From: Achromobacter pestifer
GTDB taxonomy: Bacteria > Pseudomonadota > Gammaproteobacteria > Burkholderiales > Burkholderiaceae_B
DNA: 64,000 nt
Assembly (NCBI RefSeq): GCF_902859625.1
Contig: NZ_CADIJX010000003.1
Span: forward strand, 434,001-498,000
Reading direction: 5' to 3'
Every line of letters begins with the position of its first letter. Position 1 is the first letter of the stretch. Of this stretch, positions 36,154 through 45,947 are shown piece by piece. The notes beneath the pieces were generated by a model. The model did no database searches, was not told the origin of the DNA, and saw only the letters and a program-made list of their open reading frames with translations. A program made the translations under genes and the position numbers.

Positions 36154-38850
36154 ATGGCCACACCGCTGAAAACCCTGATCACGAAGCTGAACCAGACCTG
36201 CCGCCAAGCCGCGGAACGCGCTGCCAGCCTGTGCATGGCGCAGGGGCACTATGAAGTGGACCTTGAACACCTGTTCCTGGCGTTGCTGGAGCGGCCCGCC
36301 AGCGATTTCAGCATCGTGGCGCGGCGCAGCGGTATTCAGGCGTCGGTGCTGGAAGCCGATTTGAATGCGGAGATTCGCGGCTTCAAGAATGGCAACACCC
36401 GCACACCGGTGTTTTCGCCGCATCTGCCGCGTTTGTTTGAACATGCTTGGCTGATTGCGTCGCTGGATACACAAACCACGCGCATCCGTTCAGGGCATTT
36501 GTTGTTGGCACTCTTGACGGAGCCGGACCTGGCGGCGTTGGCGCGTCGCGGTTCGCACCTGTTCGAGTCGTTCCGGCTGGATGCGTTGAAGCATGAGTTT
36601 GCAGAGGTCACGGCGGGTTCGGAAGAGGCGGGCCAATCCGTGGCTCTTGGCGATGATGCCGGCGCAACGGCAAGACAAGACCCGGCGGCGCCTGCCGCCG
36701 GACTGTCCCAGACGCCAGCGCTGGATCAATACACCGCTGACCTGACGGCGCGTGCGCGCGAAGGCAAGATTGATCCGGTGATCGGGCGCGATGCTGAAAT
36801 CCGCCAGATGATCGACATTCTGACGCGCCGCCGCCAAAACAATCCCATCCTGACCGGCGAGGCCGGCGTGGGCAAGACGGCCGTAGTCGAAGGGCTGGCG
36901 TTACGGATCGTGGCGGGTGATGTGCCCCCGGCGCTGGCCGGCGTGGCGTTGCGCACGCTGGACCTGGGCTTGCTGCAAGCCGGGGCCAGTGTGAAGGGCG
37001 AGTTTGAGAACCGTCTGAAGCATGTGATCGACGAGGTCAAGCAAAGCCCCACGCCCGTCATCCTGTTTATCGACGAAGCGCACACCATGATTGGCGCGGG
37101 CGGGCAGGCAGGCCAGAATGATGCGGCCAACCTGCTGAAGCCGGCGTTGGCGCGCGGCGAACTGCGCACCATTGCCGCCACGACCTGGAGTGAATACAAG
37201 AAGTACTTCGAGAAAGATGCGGCGCTGGCGCGGCGGTTCCAGGTGGTCAAGGTGGAAGAACCGAGCGAAACGTTGGCCGCCAGCATGCTGCGCGGCATGG
37301 CTCCGCTGATGGAAGAGCACTTTGGGGTGCGCGTCCTGGACGAGGCAATCGTGGCGGCGGCGCGTTTGTCGCACCGCTACATCAGTGGTCGGCAACTGCC
37401 CGACAAGGCGGTCAGCGTGCTGGATACGGCATGCGCCAGAGTGGCGCTGGGTCGTAGCGCCACGCCTGCCCTGATCGATGACGCGCGGCATCGCTTGGCC
37501 AGGCTGGACACCGAGCGCGCGGCATTGCGCCGCGAAGCCGCGGCAGGCGCGGCGGGTCCCTCCGCACGCCTGCGTGAGCTGGATGAGGAAATGACGGCCG
37601 TGCGCGGTGATTTGACCGAAGCCGAATCGCGGCTGGCGCAGGAAAGCGAACTGGTGCGCCAGATTCACGCGCTGCGTGAAGAACTGGAATCCGCTGGGGA
37701 CGCGGTGCCGCCCGAAGCGCCGACCAAGCGCCGCTCGGGCAAGGGGGGCGAACCGTCGCCAGGGCAGACGCAACTGGCGGCGCTGCAACAGCAGTTGCGC
37801 ACGCTGCAAGGCGACGCTCCGTTGGTGCCGGCCTTTGTCGACGCACAGGTCATTGCCGAGATTGTGTCGGCCTGGACTGGCATTCCGCTGGGCCGCATGG
37901 TCAACGACGAAATCCGTACGGTGCTGGAGCTGCAACCGCTGCTGGCCGAGCGCGTGATTGGGCAGGACCATGCGCTGCACGCCATCGCCCAGCGCGTGCG
38001 AACCGCGCGCGCGGGCCTGGAAGATCCGAACAAGCCCAAGGGCGTGTTCTTGTTCGTGGGGCCGTCGGGCGTGGGGAAAACCGAAACCGCGCTGGCCGTG
38101 GCGGACGTGCTGTACGGCGGCGAGCGCAAGCTGGTCACCATCAACATGAGCGAATACCAGGAAGCGCATAGCGTGTCGGGTCTGAAAGGATCACCGCCGG
38201 GCTACGTGGGATATGGGGAAGGCGGGGTGCTGACCGAGGCCGTGCGCAGGCAGCCCTATAGCGTGGTACTGCTGGACGAAATCGAGAAGGCCCACCCGGA
38301 TGTGCTGGAGCTGTTCTTCCAGGTATTCGACAAGGGCGTGATGGACGATGCCGAAGGCCGCGAGATCGATTTCCGCAACACGCTCATCATTCTGACGTCC
38401 AACGTGGGCTCGCCCACCATCATGCAGGCCTGCCTGAACAAGAGCGCGCAAGAACGACCGGACGCCGAGGCCCTGCAAGCCTTGTTGGCCCCGCAGTTGT
38501 ACAAGGCCTTCAAGCCCGCGTTCCTGGGCCGCATGAAGACGGTTCCCTACTATCCGGTGGACGACGACGCACTGGTCCGCATCATCGGCCTGAAGCTGGG
38601 CCGCATCGCGGCGCGCGTGCAGGCCAATCACCGCGCCGTGTTCGACTGGGACGACGCTTTGGTCGAGGCGGTTCTGGCTCGCTGCACAGAGGTTGATACC
38701 GGTGCGCGCAACGTCGACCACATTCTCAATGGCACGCTGTTGCCGCAGATCGCCGAACAAGTCCTGGGCCGCATGGCGCAGGGCGAGGCCATTGCGCGCA
38801 TTCGCGTGACGGCGGCCAAGAACGGCGATTTCCGATATCGCTTGTCCTGA
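36154..38850 (+). CDS. tssH: ClpV/TssH, sheath-recycling AAA+ ATPase
   Basis: An 898-aa protein. The N-terminal Clp-N domain (about 1-160) binds the contracted sheath. Two AAA+ modules follow, with Walker A motifs GEAGVGKT (235-242) and GPSGVGKTE (636-644), and an acidic Walker B VILFIDEAHT in the first. Both nucleotide sites look intact. A linker coiled coil of about 110 residues lies between them, with an extra Lys/Arg/Gly insert (TKRRSGKGGEPSPG, about residue 528). ClpV removes TssBC subunits after firing so they can be reused. Confidence 0.96.
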   Translation: MATPLKTLITKLNQTCRQAAERAASLCMAQGHYEVDLEHLFLALLERPASDFSIVARRSGIQASVLEADLNAEIRGFKNGNTRTPVFSPHLPRLFEHAWLIASLDTQTTRIRSGHLLLALLTEPDLAALARRGSHLFESFRLDALKHEFAEVTAGSEEAGQSVALGDDAGATARQDPAAPAAGLSQTPALDQYTADLTARAREGKIDPVIGRDAEIRQMIDILTRRRQNNPILTGEAGVGKTAVVEGLALRIVAGDVPPALAGVALRTLDLGLLQAGASVKGEFENRLKHVIDEVKQSPTPVILFIDEAHTMIGAGGQAGQNDAANLLKPALARGELRTIAATTWSEYKKYFEKDAALARRFQVVKVEEPSETLAASMLRGMAPLMEEHFGVRVLDEAIVAAARLSHRYISGRQLPDKAVSVLDTACARVALGRSATPALIDDARHRLARLDTERAALRREAAAGAAGPSARLRELDEEMTAVRGDLTEAESRLAQESELVRQIHALREELESAGDAVPPEAPTKRRSGKGGEPSPGQTQLAALQQQLRTLQGDAPLVPAFVDAQVIAEIVSAWTGIPLGRMVNDEIRTVLELQPLLAERVIGQDHALHAIAQRVRTARAGLEDPNKPKGVFLFVGPSGVGKTETALAVADVLYGGERKLVTINMSEYQEAHSVSGLKGSPPGYVGYGEGGVLTEAVRRQPYSVVLLDEIEKAHPDVLELFFQVFDKGVMDDAEGREIDFRNTLIILTSNVGSPTIMQACLNKSAQERPDAEALQALLAPQLYKAFKPAFLGRMKTVPYYPVDDDALVRIIGLKLGRIAARVQANHRAVFDWDDALVEAVLARCTEVDTGARNVDHILNGTLLPQIAEQVLGRMAQGEAIARIRVTAAKNGDFRYRLS

Positions 38851-38866
38851 ATCTGGAATACCGACC

Positions 38867-41551
38867 ATGCCTCCCGATTCCACATCGCTTTCCCGCTTGC
38901 CCGCCGCGGGCGTCGATCAGGCCAACCGGCTGCTTGACCTGAGCACGCCGCTAGGCACGAACAAGCTGGTGGCTGAAACCCTGACAGGCGCCGAAAGCTT
39001 GTCGGGCGGAGGCTTTCGCCTGGATCTGACGGCGTTGTCCGATGACGCCCACATTCCGCTGAAGGCGCTGCTGGGACAACCGGTGACCTTGCGCCTGCAA
39101 ACGGCGCTAAGCCGCGATCAACCGCGTCTGTGGCACGGCCATGTGACCCAGGCTACGTATCAGGGCGCCAATGGCGGCATGGCCAGATACGGTTTGACGG
39201 TGGAGCCCTGGCTGGCCTTCCTGCGCCAACGGCACGATAGCTTTGCCTATCAGGACCGGACGGTGTTCGATATCGTCGAGAGCATCTTTGCGGACTACAA
39301 GGCCAGCGGCGTGCTGGCCCCGTTGTGGCGTTGGGATCTGCGGGATCGCGCCAGCTACGCCAAGCGCAGTCTGACCATCCAGTATCGCGAGACCGATTAC
39401 GCATTCGTGGACCGCTTGCTGGCCGAGGAGGGCTTGTTCTACTGGTTCGAGCACGAGGCCGACGGCCACACCCTGGTCATCGCCGATCACAACGGCGCGT
39501 TCAAGCCCGGTCCTCAAGCCAGCGTGCGCTTTGCGCGCGCGGATGTCACCGAAACCGAAGACTCCATCCAAGCATGGAGCCAGCGGCAGCGCTGGCAGAC
39601 CAATGCCGTGCGGCTGGCCAGCTGGGATTATCGCGGCGCGCAGGCGCGTCCGGTTTCCGCGCAGGCCGCCGCCGGCAAGCTGGCCAATGACCGGGATCTG
39701 GTCCACAACGACTATCCCGGCCAGTATGCCTATGAAGACAGCGCTCAGGGCGAACGCCTGGCGCACAATGCGCTGGCCGCATTGCGGGTGCGCCAGGACT
39801 GCGTGGAAGGCGCAGGCACCGTGCGCACACTGGCGCCGGGGCAGCGTTTTGAATTGACCGGCCATTATCAGCAAGATGGGCAGCCTGCCTACGTCGTGAT
39901 CGCGATGACGCATCAGGCGCGCAACAACCTGGATGCGGACCTGGGCCGCGCCGTCAGCGAGGCCGAGGACACGGCCGACGAAGACTTCTACCGCAACCGC
40001 TTCACCTGCATTGGCATCAACACTGAATTCCGTGCGGCGACGGTCGACGGCCATGGTGCGCGCCTGCATCCGAAGCCCACGGTGTTCGGTGCGCAGACGG
40101 CCCTGGTGGTGGGAGCGGAAGCCCCGGTGCTGACAGACCGTGACCACCGCATCAAAGTGCAGTTTCATTGGCAGCGCGGCAAGGCCTCCAGCAGCCGGCT
40201 GGCGCATCCGTCGGGTGACGAGAACGCGCCCGCCAAGGACGAACTGGGCACCTGGGTTCGAGTGGCGGAGCCGGTGGCGGGCGGTGACTGGGGCGGCCAT
40301 TTCGTGCCACGGGTCGGGCAGGAAGTGCTGGTGGAATTCCTGCATGGCGACATCGACCGCCCCGTCGTGGTGGGAGCGCTGTACAACGGCGAAGGCGCCG
40401 AAGACGCGCCGCACAACCAGGTGCAGGCAGGCGGCGCCAACGCGACTGGCAATGCGCCAGCCTGGTTCGCGGGCGGGCAGGCGGGACACGCGCACAACGT
40501 GGTGATGTCGGGGTTCAAGACGCAGGCGCTGGCAGACAGCGGTTCCGGCTCGGGGGGCTACAACCAGCTGGTGCAGGACGATACGCCGGGCCAGTCCCGG
40601 CTGACGGCGTCCACCACGCAGGCCGATAGCCGTCTGAACCTGGGCCATATCAAGCAGCAGCGCGACAACGAGCGCTTGGAAGACCTGGGCCATGGCGCGG
40701 AACTGTCCACCCAGGAAGCGGTGGCGGTGCGCGGAGGTTCGGGCCTGTTGATCAGCGCCGACCTGCGCGAGAACGCCGACGGCGCGATGCTGGACAGCGC
40801 TGAAGCCGCCAAACAGATCAAGCGCGCCATGGAGGCCGCCACGCAACTGGCCGGCACCGCCGTCAGACAGAAGGCCATTCTGGAGGGCGACCCGGAGACG
40901 CTGCCCGCGCAAGAGGCATTGACCCACATTCTTGACGTGGTGGAATCCACGCAGGACGACGTGAACACGGCGGGAGCCAAAGTGGCGGCCTACCGTGAAC
41001 CGCATATCCAGGTCAGCGCACCCAGCGGCATTGGCCAGTACACGCCGGGCGACGCCTTCCTGGTGGCGGGCAAGACTTTCGCGCAAGTCGCGCCGGATGT
41101 GAACTGGGCCAGCAGCGCCAACCTGGCGGTAGGCGTGGCTGCGGGTGCCGTGCTGTACACGATGGGGCAGGCGGCGTCTGGCGGCCGTCCGGTCAAGGAT
41201 CCGGGCCTGCGGCTACATGCGGCGGGCGGCAAGCTACGGTTGCATAGCCAGGACGCCAAGATGACGCTGACGGGCGAGAAGGCCGTGACGATTGCGTCGG
41301 CAGACGCCAGCGTGACCGTTCAAGCCGCCAAGCGCGTGCTGGCCACGGCAGGCGGGGCCTATCTGCGCGTCGAAGGCGGCAATATCCAACTGCATGCGCC
41401 GGGCAAGGTGGAACTGAAAGCGGGCGTGCATAACTGGATTGGGCCGCAGACCAGCAACGCGAAGCTGGCGTTCAATGACGGATCGCCGCTTTGTGAGGCC
41501 CGGGTGCGTGGTGCGGCCCAGCAGGGCGGCGCCGTGGTGCCGTTGGGTTAG
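38867..41551 (+). CDS. vgrG: VgrG spike protein (MIX-effector-linked)
   Basis: An 894-aa protein 16 nt after clpV. The core has LTIQYRETDYAFVDRLLAEE (about 168-187), IKVQFHWQRG and QEVLVEFLHGDIDRPVVVGA. The DUF2345 region ends about residue 870 and the tail is short, with no toxin. The next genes are a DUF4123 adaptor and a MIX-type effector, which this spike presumably carries. It differs from the VgrG at 13958 mainly in the region after the gp5 domain, where the adaptor is expected to bind. Confidence 0.94.
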   Translation: MPPDSTSLSRLPAAGVDQANRLLDLSTPLGTNKLVAETLTGAESLSGGGFRLDLTALSDDAHIPLKALLGQPVTLRLQTALSRDQPRLWHGHVTQATYQGANGGMARYGLTVEPWLAFLRQRHDSFAYQDRTVFDIVESIFADYKASGVLAPLWRWDLRDRASYAKRSLTIQYRETDYAFVDRLLAEEGLFYWFEHEADGHTLVIADHNGAFKPGPQASVRFARADVTETEDSIQAWSQRQRWQTNAVRLASWDYRGAQARPVSAQAAAGKLANDRDLVHNDYPGQYAYEDSAQGERLAHNALAALRVRQDCVEGAGTVRTLAPGQRFELTGHYQQDGQPAYVVIAMTHQARNNLDADLGRAVSEAEDTADEDFYRNRFTCIGINTEFRAATVDGHGARLHPKPTVFGAQTALVVGAEAPVLTDRDHRIKVQFHWQRGKASSSRLAHPSGDENAPAKDELGTWVRVAEPVAGGDWGGHFVPRVGQEVLVEFLHGDIDRPVVVGALYNGEGAEDAPHNQVQAGGANATGNAPAWFAGGQAGHAHNVVMSGFKTQALADSGSGSGGYNQLVQDDTPGQSRLTASTTQADSRLNLGHIKQQRDNERLEDLGHGAELSTQEAVAVRGGSGLLISADLRENADGAMLDSAEAAKQIKRAMEAATQLAGTAVRQKAILEGDPETLPAQEALTHILDVVESTQDDVNTAGAKVAAYREPHIQVSAPSGIGQYTPGDAFLVAGKTFAQVAPDVNWASSANLAVGVAAGAVLYTMGQAASGGRPVKDPGLRLHAAGGKLRLHSQDAKMTLTGEKAVTIASADASVTVQAAKRVLATAGGAYLRVEGGNIQLHAPGKVELKAGVHNWIGPQTSNAKLAFNDGSPLCEARVRGAAQQGGAVVPLG

Positions 41552-41558
41552 GGGCGCC

Positions 41559-42401
41559 ATGCTGGATTATCAAACCCTGAAGGCATTTCACCTGGGATTG
41601 ATCCAGGATGCCCAGACGCCAGAGGTACCGGACTTCCTGGAGCCCGAGCCCATCGTGCCGGCGGCGCTGGCCGAGATGCCCGCCCTGATGCCTCGCCTGG
41701 TGGATCTATCGCGGCTGGATAGGCAGCAGATCGTGGCAGCGCTGGGCGGTTTGAACCAACAGGTGCAGGAAGGCCAGGACCCGTGGTTGGCGGTGCTGTT
41801 GCGATCCGACAGGCCGGCAGAGACGGTGGCAAGGCATCTGCGGTCCCGGCTGGTGATCGAGCTTGCGGACGTGGGGGCGTGCTTCTTCCGCTTTTTCGAT
41901 CCGCGTGTGCTGGTGCAATTGCCGTGGATGCTGACGCCGGCCCAGTTGGCCTGGCTGTTTGGCCCGGTGCGGGCGTTTCATGTGTGCCTGCATCAAACCT
42001 GGCGCACGATCGAGCTTCCGGCGACGCAAGCGTCTTTGCATCTGGCGCTGACGCCAGAGCAGTCATTCACGCTGACCCACGTGCAGCCGATGAATGAAGT
42101 GCTGGCCGACGTGGATGGGCTGGACATCGACGAACGTGTCCGCTTGGGCCGCACGGTCATCGGTCATTTCCGCACCGCCCGGGAACTGGGCCTGCGGACG
42201 CAGCCCGACCGCAAGGCGTTTGCGCGCCACGCCCTGGCGGTTCATCCCGATTTTCACCGCCACGATCAAGTGCAGGCTTGTTTGCTTGCGATGGACGATC
42301 AAGACGACCATCCCTATGTTGCCGCCACCCAGGCGCTGGACGACGAGGATTGGTTGCAGATTCAAACCGATATGAGCCGAACTGGAGAGCTGCATGGCTG
42401 A
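41559..42401 (+). CDS. DUF4123 effector adaptor for the MIX effector
   Basis: A 280-aa protein beginning at ATG 41559, 7 nt after the vgrG stop. The DUF4123 domain covers about residues 40-170: DPWLAVLLRSDRPAETVARH, ACFFRFFDPRVLVQLPWML and LAWLFGPV. The C-terminal third is helical and acidic (DDQDDHPYVAATQALDDEDW). It should dock the effector onto the VgrG tip. The stop overlaps the effector start by 8 nt. Confidence 0.85.
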   Translation: MLDYQTLKAFHLGLIQDAQTPEVPDFLEPEPIVPAALAEMPALMPRLVDLSRLDRQQIVAALGGLNQQVQEGQDPWLAVLLRSDRPAETVARHLRSRLVIELADVGACFFRFFDPRVLVQLPWMLTPAQLAWLFGPVRAFHVCLHQTWRTIELPATQASLHLALTPEQSFTLTHVQPMNEVLADVDGLDIDERVRLGRTVIGHFRTARELGLRTQPDRKAFARHALAVHPDFHRHDQVQACLLAMDDQDDHPYVAATQALDDEDWLQIQTDMSRTGELHG

Positions 42402-45018
42402 TGACCCCAAGAATTGCGGCAAAAAACGGTCTTCGTTGAACTGCGAGGAAGACTGCCCGTTCCATCGCGTTGGCTTGCCCATCATGCCGTTGCGCTATGC
42501 GGTGCTGCCGAACAACGACATGTTCGCGCCGCTGACGGGCGACTTCGAGGGAATAGAACTGGTCGACAAGCCGCTGGGGCAGGGGGCGCGCTACGGGGTA
42601 CGCCTGTTGCGGACGGGCTACCTCTACGTGTACGACGAAGCGCGCCGAGAGCTGAAGGGGTACTACGTCAATGAGAACGCCACGCTGTACAACTTCGATC
42701 TGGATAAACCGGTCGAGGCTTGCGACCGCGCCTTCACCTGCACCATGGACCATGAGGCGAGGGCGTCGCTGCTGACCATTCCCAATGCACGCCGCGCCAC
42801 GTTCGTCTGGCTGGCGTTTTCGGACGTGCAATGGACCAAGGATGTCTGCAAGGCGCACAAGGGAAAGTCAGGCGCAGCATTGCGCGAGCGGCACATGTTC
42901 AAGTTCGATGTGCAGGCGTGGCTGAACAGCAAGCAGCATCCGAACGCCAAGCGGATCAACACGCTGAAAGACACCGTGGCGGACTATGTGGTGGAGCGCA
43001 AGCGGGATCTGAGCCATAGCGAAAAGAACCAGCTTACGGGATGGAGCACCGTCAACTACATGGACGTCAAGGGGTGGATGGGCGGCATGATCGAAGAGGC
43101 CGCCGAGGCGTTTTCGCCCGGCAACGGTCTGATGCTGGCGCTTCCCGACGGAACCGGTGTGTTGCAGGACCTGGCGCGTCTGATGCGCCACCGCTTTGAC
43201 GAATTCGTGTCGAACCGCAGTGATATTCGCCAGTTGACCGTATCCAAGTCCATCGAGTCGCTGCGCGAGATCGTGATGCAGTCCGCTGAAACACGATTTC
43301 TCAACCGGCGCGCGACCGATGCGACCAACCAATCCGTCTACGGTACGACCACGCCGAACATGATGGGGACCGGCGGCGGTGGCGCCGCGCTTGGCCAGCA
43401 ATTGGCTGACTTGTTGATCGATGGGCATCGCGAGCAGCGCGAGGCAGAGGCGGATCGTTACCGATATCCCACGGAGCAGGAGCGCTGGACGGTCAAGTGG
43501 GAAGAATGGAAGGACTATCTGGATGCCTACGACGAAAAGGCGCGGGCCGATTGGCAAAAGGAATTTGATGGCCGATTGGGCAAGTTTGACCAAGAGGTCA
43601 TCGTGCCCATGGCCAAGGCGCACGTGGCATGGATGACCTGCGATCACACGGTCTCGTCGTTCCGCTGCAATTACGACGTCAAGAACGTGGACAGCGGCGA
43701 GGTCTTCCAGACTGTTTTCTCATTGTGCATCGACGGCACCCAGGACAAGCGAGCCTGCTTCGACCTGTATACGCAGTGGTTGCAGGGGGCCCCGGTGGAC
43801 ACCGGCAACCTGCTGCTGCGCGCCATGGTCCACAACCAGGATCTGGTTGCGGAGAAGGTCGTGGAGGCGCATGACGCGATCGTCGATTGGAAGGCGGTTC
43901 CGTGGGGCAATCTGCACGAAACCTACAAGACCGCGTTGCAATCGCTAGGCAAGGGGCGTCTGGACAAGACGGCCCGGCTGATGGAGCAACTGATGGGGCC
44001 GATCGTGGGCTTGCTGCGTCTGGGCGTGGATCATCAGATGGCGCGAAAGATCGCGCTGCTGCTGGGGATCGTGACGGAGAAGCCCGTGGTGATCGTTGAC
44101 GTCGTCGGCAGTAAAAAGGCGTTCCGCGCCGCGCTGATCCGCGAGGTCCTGCGTCAGCATGGTTCACAGGTGAACGTACGGCAAATGGAGCGCGCCGTCT
44201 CGGACGAATTGCGTCGCCTGGAGGTCAAAGGCGAACGCTTGGATGGCACTGACAAGAAGCAGTGGTTCATGGTGGTGGACCGCGAGGCGGCTTCCAGTGT
44301 GCCGACGGATCTGCGAGGAAATGAACAGGCGCGGCGCCTGGCCCAGTCCACCATGACGATCGAAGAATACGAAGCCAGGGAAATGTCCCGCTGGCGGACG
44401 GCGATCAATACCGATGTGCGGGTGGGAGCGGTCAGTTGCCTGTTCCAGGCCGTGACGCTGTACAAGCTATGGAGCGACCTGGACACGGCGATGCTGCATG
44501 AGCGCAAGGACGCCAGCTGGAAGTTCGTGGTGGGCATTGCAGGCGCGGGCGGTTCGTTCGCGGAAGTCCTGGGCGTCGCGCTGAAGGCGCAGGGCGCGGC
44601 AGGCATGCGGCTGGGGGCGGGCATCGGCCTGGAGTCCACCGGCGCGTTGCTGGCGCGGTGGGGAGGGCGGGTTGGCGTCGTGACGGGCGTCATCATGGCC
44701 ATCTTCGATTTCAAGAGTGGCGCGCAGCAGATCACGGTCGAGCGCAATGGCCTGATGGGCGGCCTGTACATCGCATCAGGCATCTTCAGCCTGGTGCTGA
44801 TCGCCGCGTTCGCGATGTCTTCCACGATCGTCGGCATCGTTTTCGCGGTGGCCTTGATCATCGTGGCCATTCTGATCGAGTACTTCAAGGACGATAAGAT
44901 CAAGGAATGGCTCAAGCGTTGCCTGTGGGGCAAGTTCCAGGGCCAGTCTGGCACGGACTATTACTATGGCCTGCAAGACGAAATGAACAATCTGCGCTTG
45001 GCCCTGGGAGGGGATTGA
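42394..45018 (+). CDS. VasX/BTH_I2691-type MIX effector, predicted membrane-acting toxin
   Basis: An 874-aa protein with no signal peptide. The N-terminal VasX-like region contains PIMPLRYAVLPNN (29-41) and the MIX motif LLRTGYLYVYDE (71-82), which marks T6SS effectors. Most of the middle is helical and shows no catalytic motif. The C-terminus has several hydrophobic segments within about 700-860, including VGVVTGVIMAIFDF and a double span GGLYIASGIFSLVLIAAF / TIVGIVFAVALIIVAILI. This layout fits the BTH_I2691 family of pore- or membrane-acting toxins. The precise lesion is unknown. The following gene is a membrane protein that likely gives immunity. Confidence 0.85.
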   Translation: MADDPKNCGKKRSSLNCEEDCPFHRVGLPIMPLRYAVLPNNDMFAPLTGDFEGIELVDKPLGQGARYGVRLLRTGYLYVYDEARRELKGYYVNENATLYNFDLDKPVEACDRAFTCTMDHEARASLLTIPNARRATFVWLAFSDVQWTKDVCKAHKGKSGAALRERHMFKFDVQAWLNSKQHPNAKRINTLKDTVADYVVERKRDLSHSEKNQLTGWSTVNYMDVKGWMGGMIEEAAEAFSPGNGLMLALPDGTGVLQDLARLMRHRFDEFVSNRSDIRQLTVSKSIESLREIVMQSAETRFLNRRATDATNQSVYGTTTPNMMGTGGGGAALGQQLADLLIDGHREQREAEADRYRYPTEQERWTVKWEEWKDYLDAYDEKARADWQKEFDGRLGKFDQEVIVPMAKAHVAWMTCDHTVSSFRCNYDVKNVDSGEVFQTVFSLCIDGTQDKRACFDLYTQWLQGAPVDTGNLLLRAMVHNQDLVAEKVVEAHDAIVDWKAVPWGNLHETYKTALQSLGKGRLDKTARLMEQLMGPIVGLLRLGVDHQMARKIALLLGIVTEKPVVIVDVVGSKKAFRAALIREVLRQHGSQVNVRQMERAVSDELRRLEVKGERLDGTDKKQWFMVVDREAASSVPTDLRGNEQARRLAQSTMTIEEYEAREMSRWRTAINTDVRVGAVSCLFQAVTLYKLWSDLDTAMLHERKDASWKFVVGIAGAGGSFAEVLGVALKAQGAAGMRLGAGIGLESTGALLARWGGRVGVVTGVIMAIFDFKSGAQQITVERNGLMGGLYIASGIFSLVLIAAFAMSSTIVGIVFAVALIIVAILIEYFKDDKIKEWLKRCLWGKFQGQSGTDYYYGLQDEMNNLRLALGGD

Positions 45019-45947
45019 TGGATTTCACGGGATTGGTGCCGAAGTTTCAGAACAACCGTCCGTTGACGGATGCTGAGCGTCAGCACCGCTTGTCGCAAAA
45101 AAAGCGTCTTGATGTGCCGTTGCTTGCCCAGTTGTGCGTGGTCAAGATGGACTCGCAGCGCTTGGTCTCGGTGGACCGCTGGTATGGATGGCGCGGCTTC
45201 GTGGCGCTGATGGGCGCCATTCCCATTGGCTTTGCGGTCTGGGGCGTCGTTTATTTTTCGTGGCTGCTGATCGGGGGCGGCCTTCCCGACGAGAACGGCC
45301 TCTGGGAAGCCGTCTATGCCTGCATCGCCATGTTCGTCGCGTTAGGCGCGTTTGGCGCATGGCTGGCCTGCAAGGAAATGTTCCGCTGGACCTACTACCC
45401 CATCATGCTGGACCGCAAGCATCGGCAAGTACATGTGTTCCGTCTGGATGGCACGGTGCTGTCAGCCCCCTGGGACAAGATCTACTTCACATTGGGCCAC
45501 GGCAAAGGGCTGTTCGGCTCGTTCAATTGGGACATCCGCGGGCTGATCCTGGATGACGATGGCCAGACGGTTCGCGAGACTTTCGCCTTCTGCATTGCCA
45601 CGAGCCGGGTCGAGAACGCCTATTCGCATTGGGAGTTCCTGCGCCGCTACATGGAGGAAGGGCCGCAAGCGGTGATCCAGGAGGTCAAGTTCTGCATGCC
45701 GGTCGACGGCCGGCGCGAGACCTTCGCGTTCAGCAAGGAACGGGTCTTCGCCAACGACGCGCAAAGCCCGGGTCTGATGTACATCACCATGATTCCGTTC
45801 AACTACCTGCACACCCTGATGCGGTGGATGGTGATGCGGACCAGCAAGATTCCGGCCTTTCCGGCCGCGATCGAGGCGTCGCTGAAACCGGATCCGAGCG
45901 ACATGTACGTGCGCGATGCGTCGATCAACCCCGAGGACTTGCGCTAA
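45018..45947 (+). CDS. DUF6708-like membrane immunity protein
   Basis: A 309-aa protein whose ATG shares one base with the effector stop (TGATG). Two membrane segments (about 68-88, ALMGAIPIGFAVWGVVYFSW, and about 98-118, YACIAMFVALGAFGAWLA) lie in the N-terminal part; the rest is a cytoplasmic domain with VHVFRLDG and SFNWDIRGLIL. The arrangement resembles DUF6708 proteins that accompany BTH_I2691-like effectors. A membrane immunity protein matches a membrane-acting toxin. The family assignment is from memory of context and motifs, not a search. Confidence 0.65.
   Translation: MDFTGLVPKFQNNRPLTDAERQHRLSQKKRLDVPLLAQLCVVKMDSQRLVSVDRWYGWRGFVALMGAIPIGFAVWGVVYFSWLLIGGGLPDENGLWEAVYACIAMFVALGAFGAWLACKEMFRWTYYPIMLDRKHRQVHVFRLDGTVLSAPWDKIYFTLGHGKGLFGSFNWDIRGLILDDDGQTVRETFAFCIATSRVENAYSHWEFLRRYMEEGPQAVIQEVKFCMPVDGRRETFAFSKERVFANDAQSPGLMYITMIPFNYLHTLMRWMVMRTSKIPAFPAAIEASLKPDPSDMYVRDASINPEDLR

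Noticed and set aside
39107-41086. 659-codon open frame on the - strand
   Set aside because: Antisense to vgrG, with no family features.
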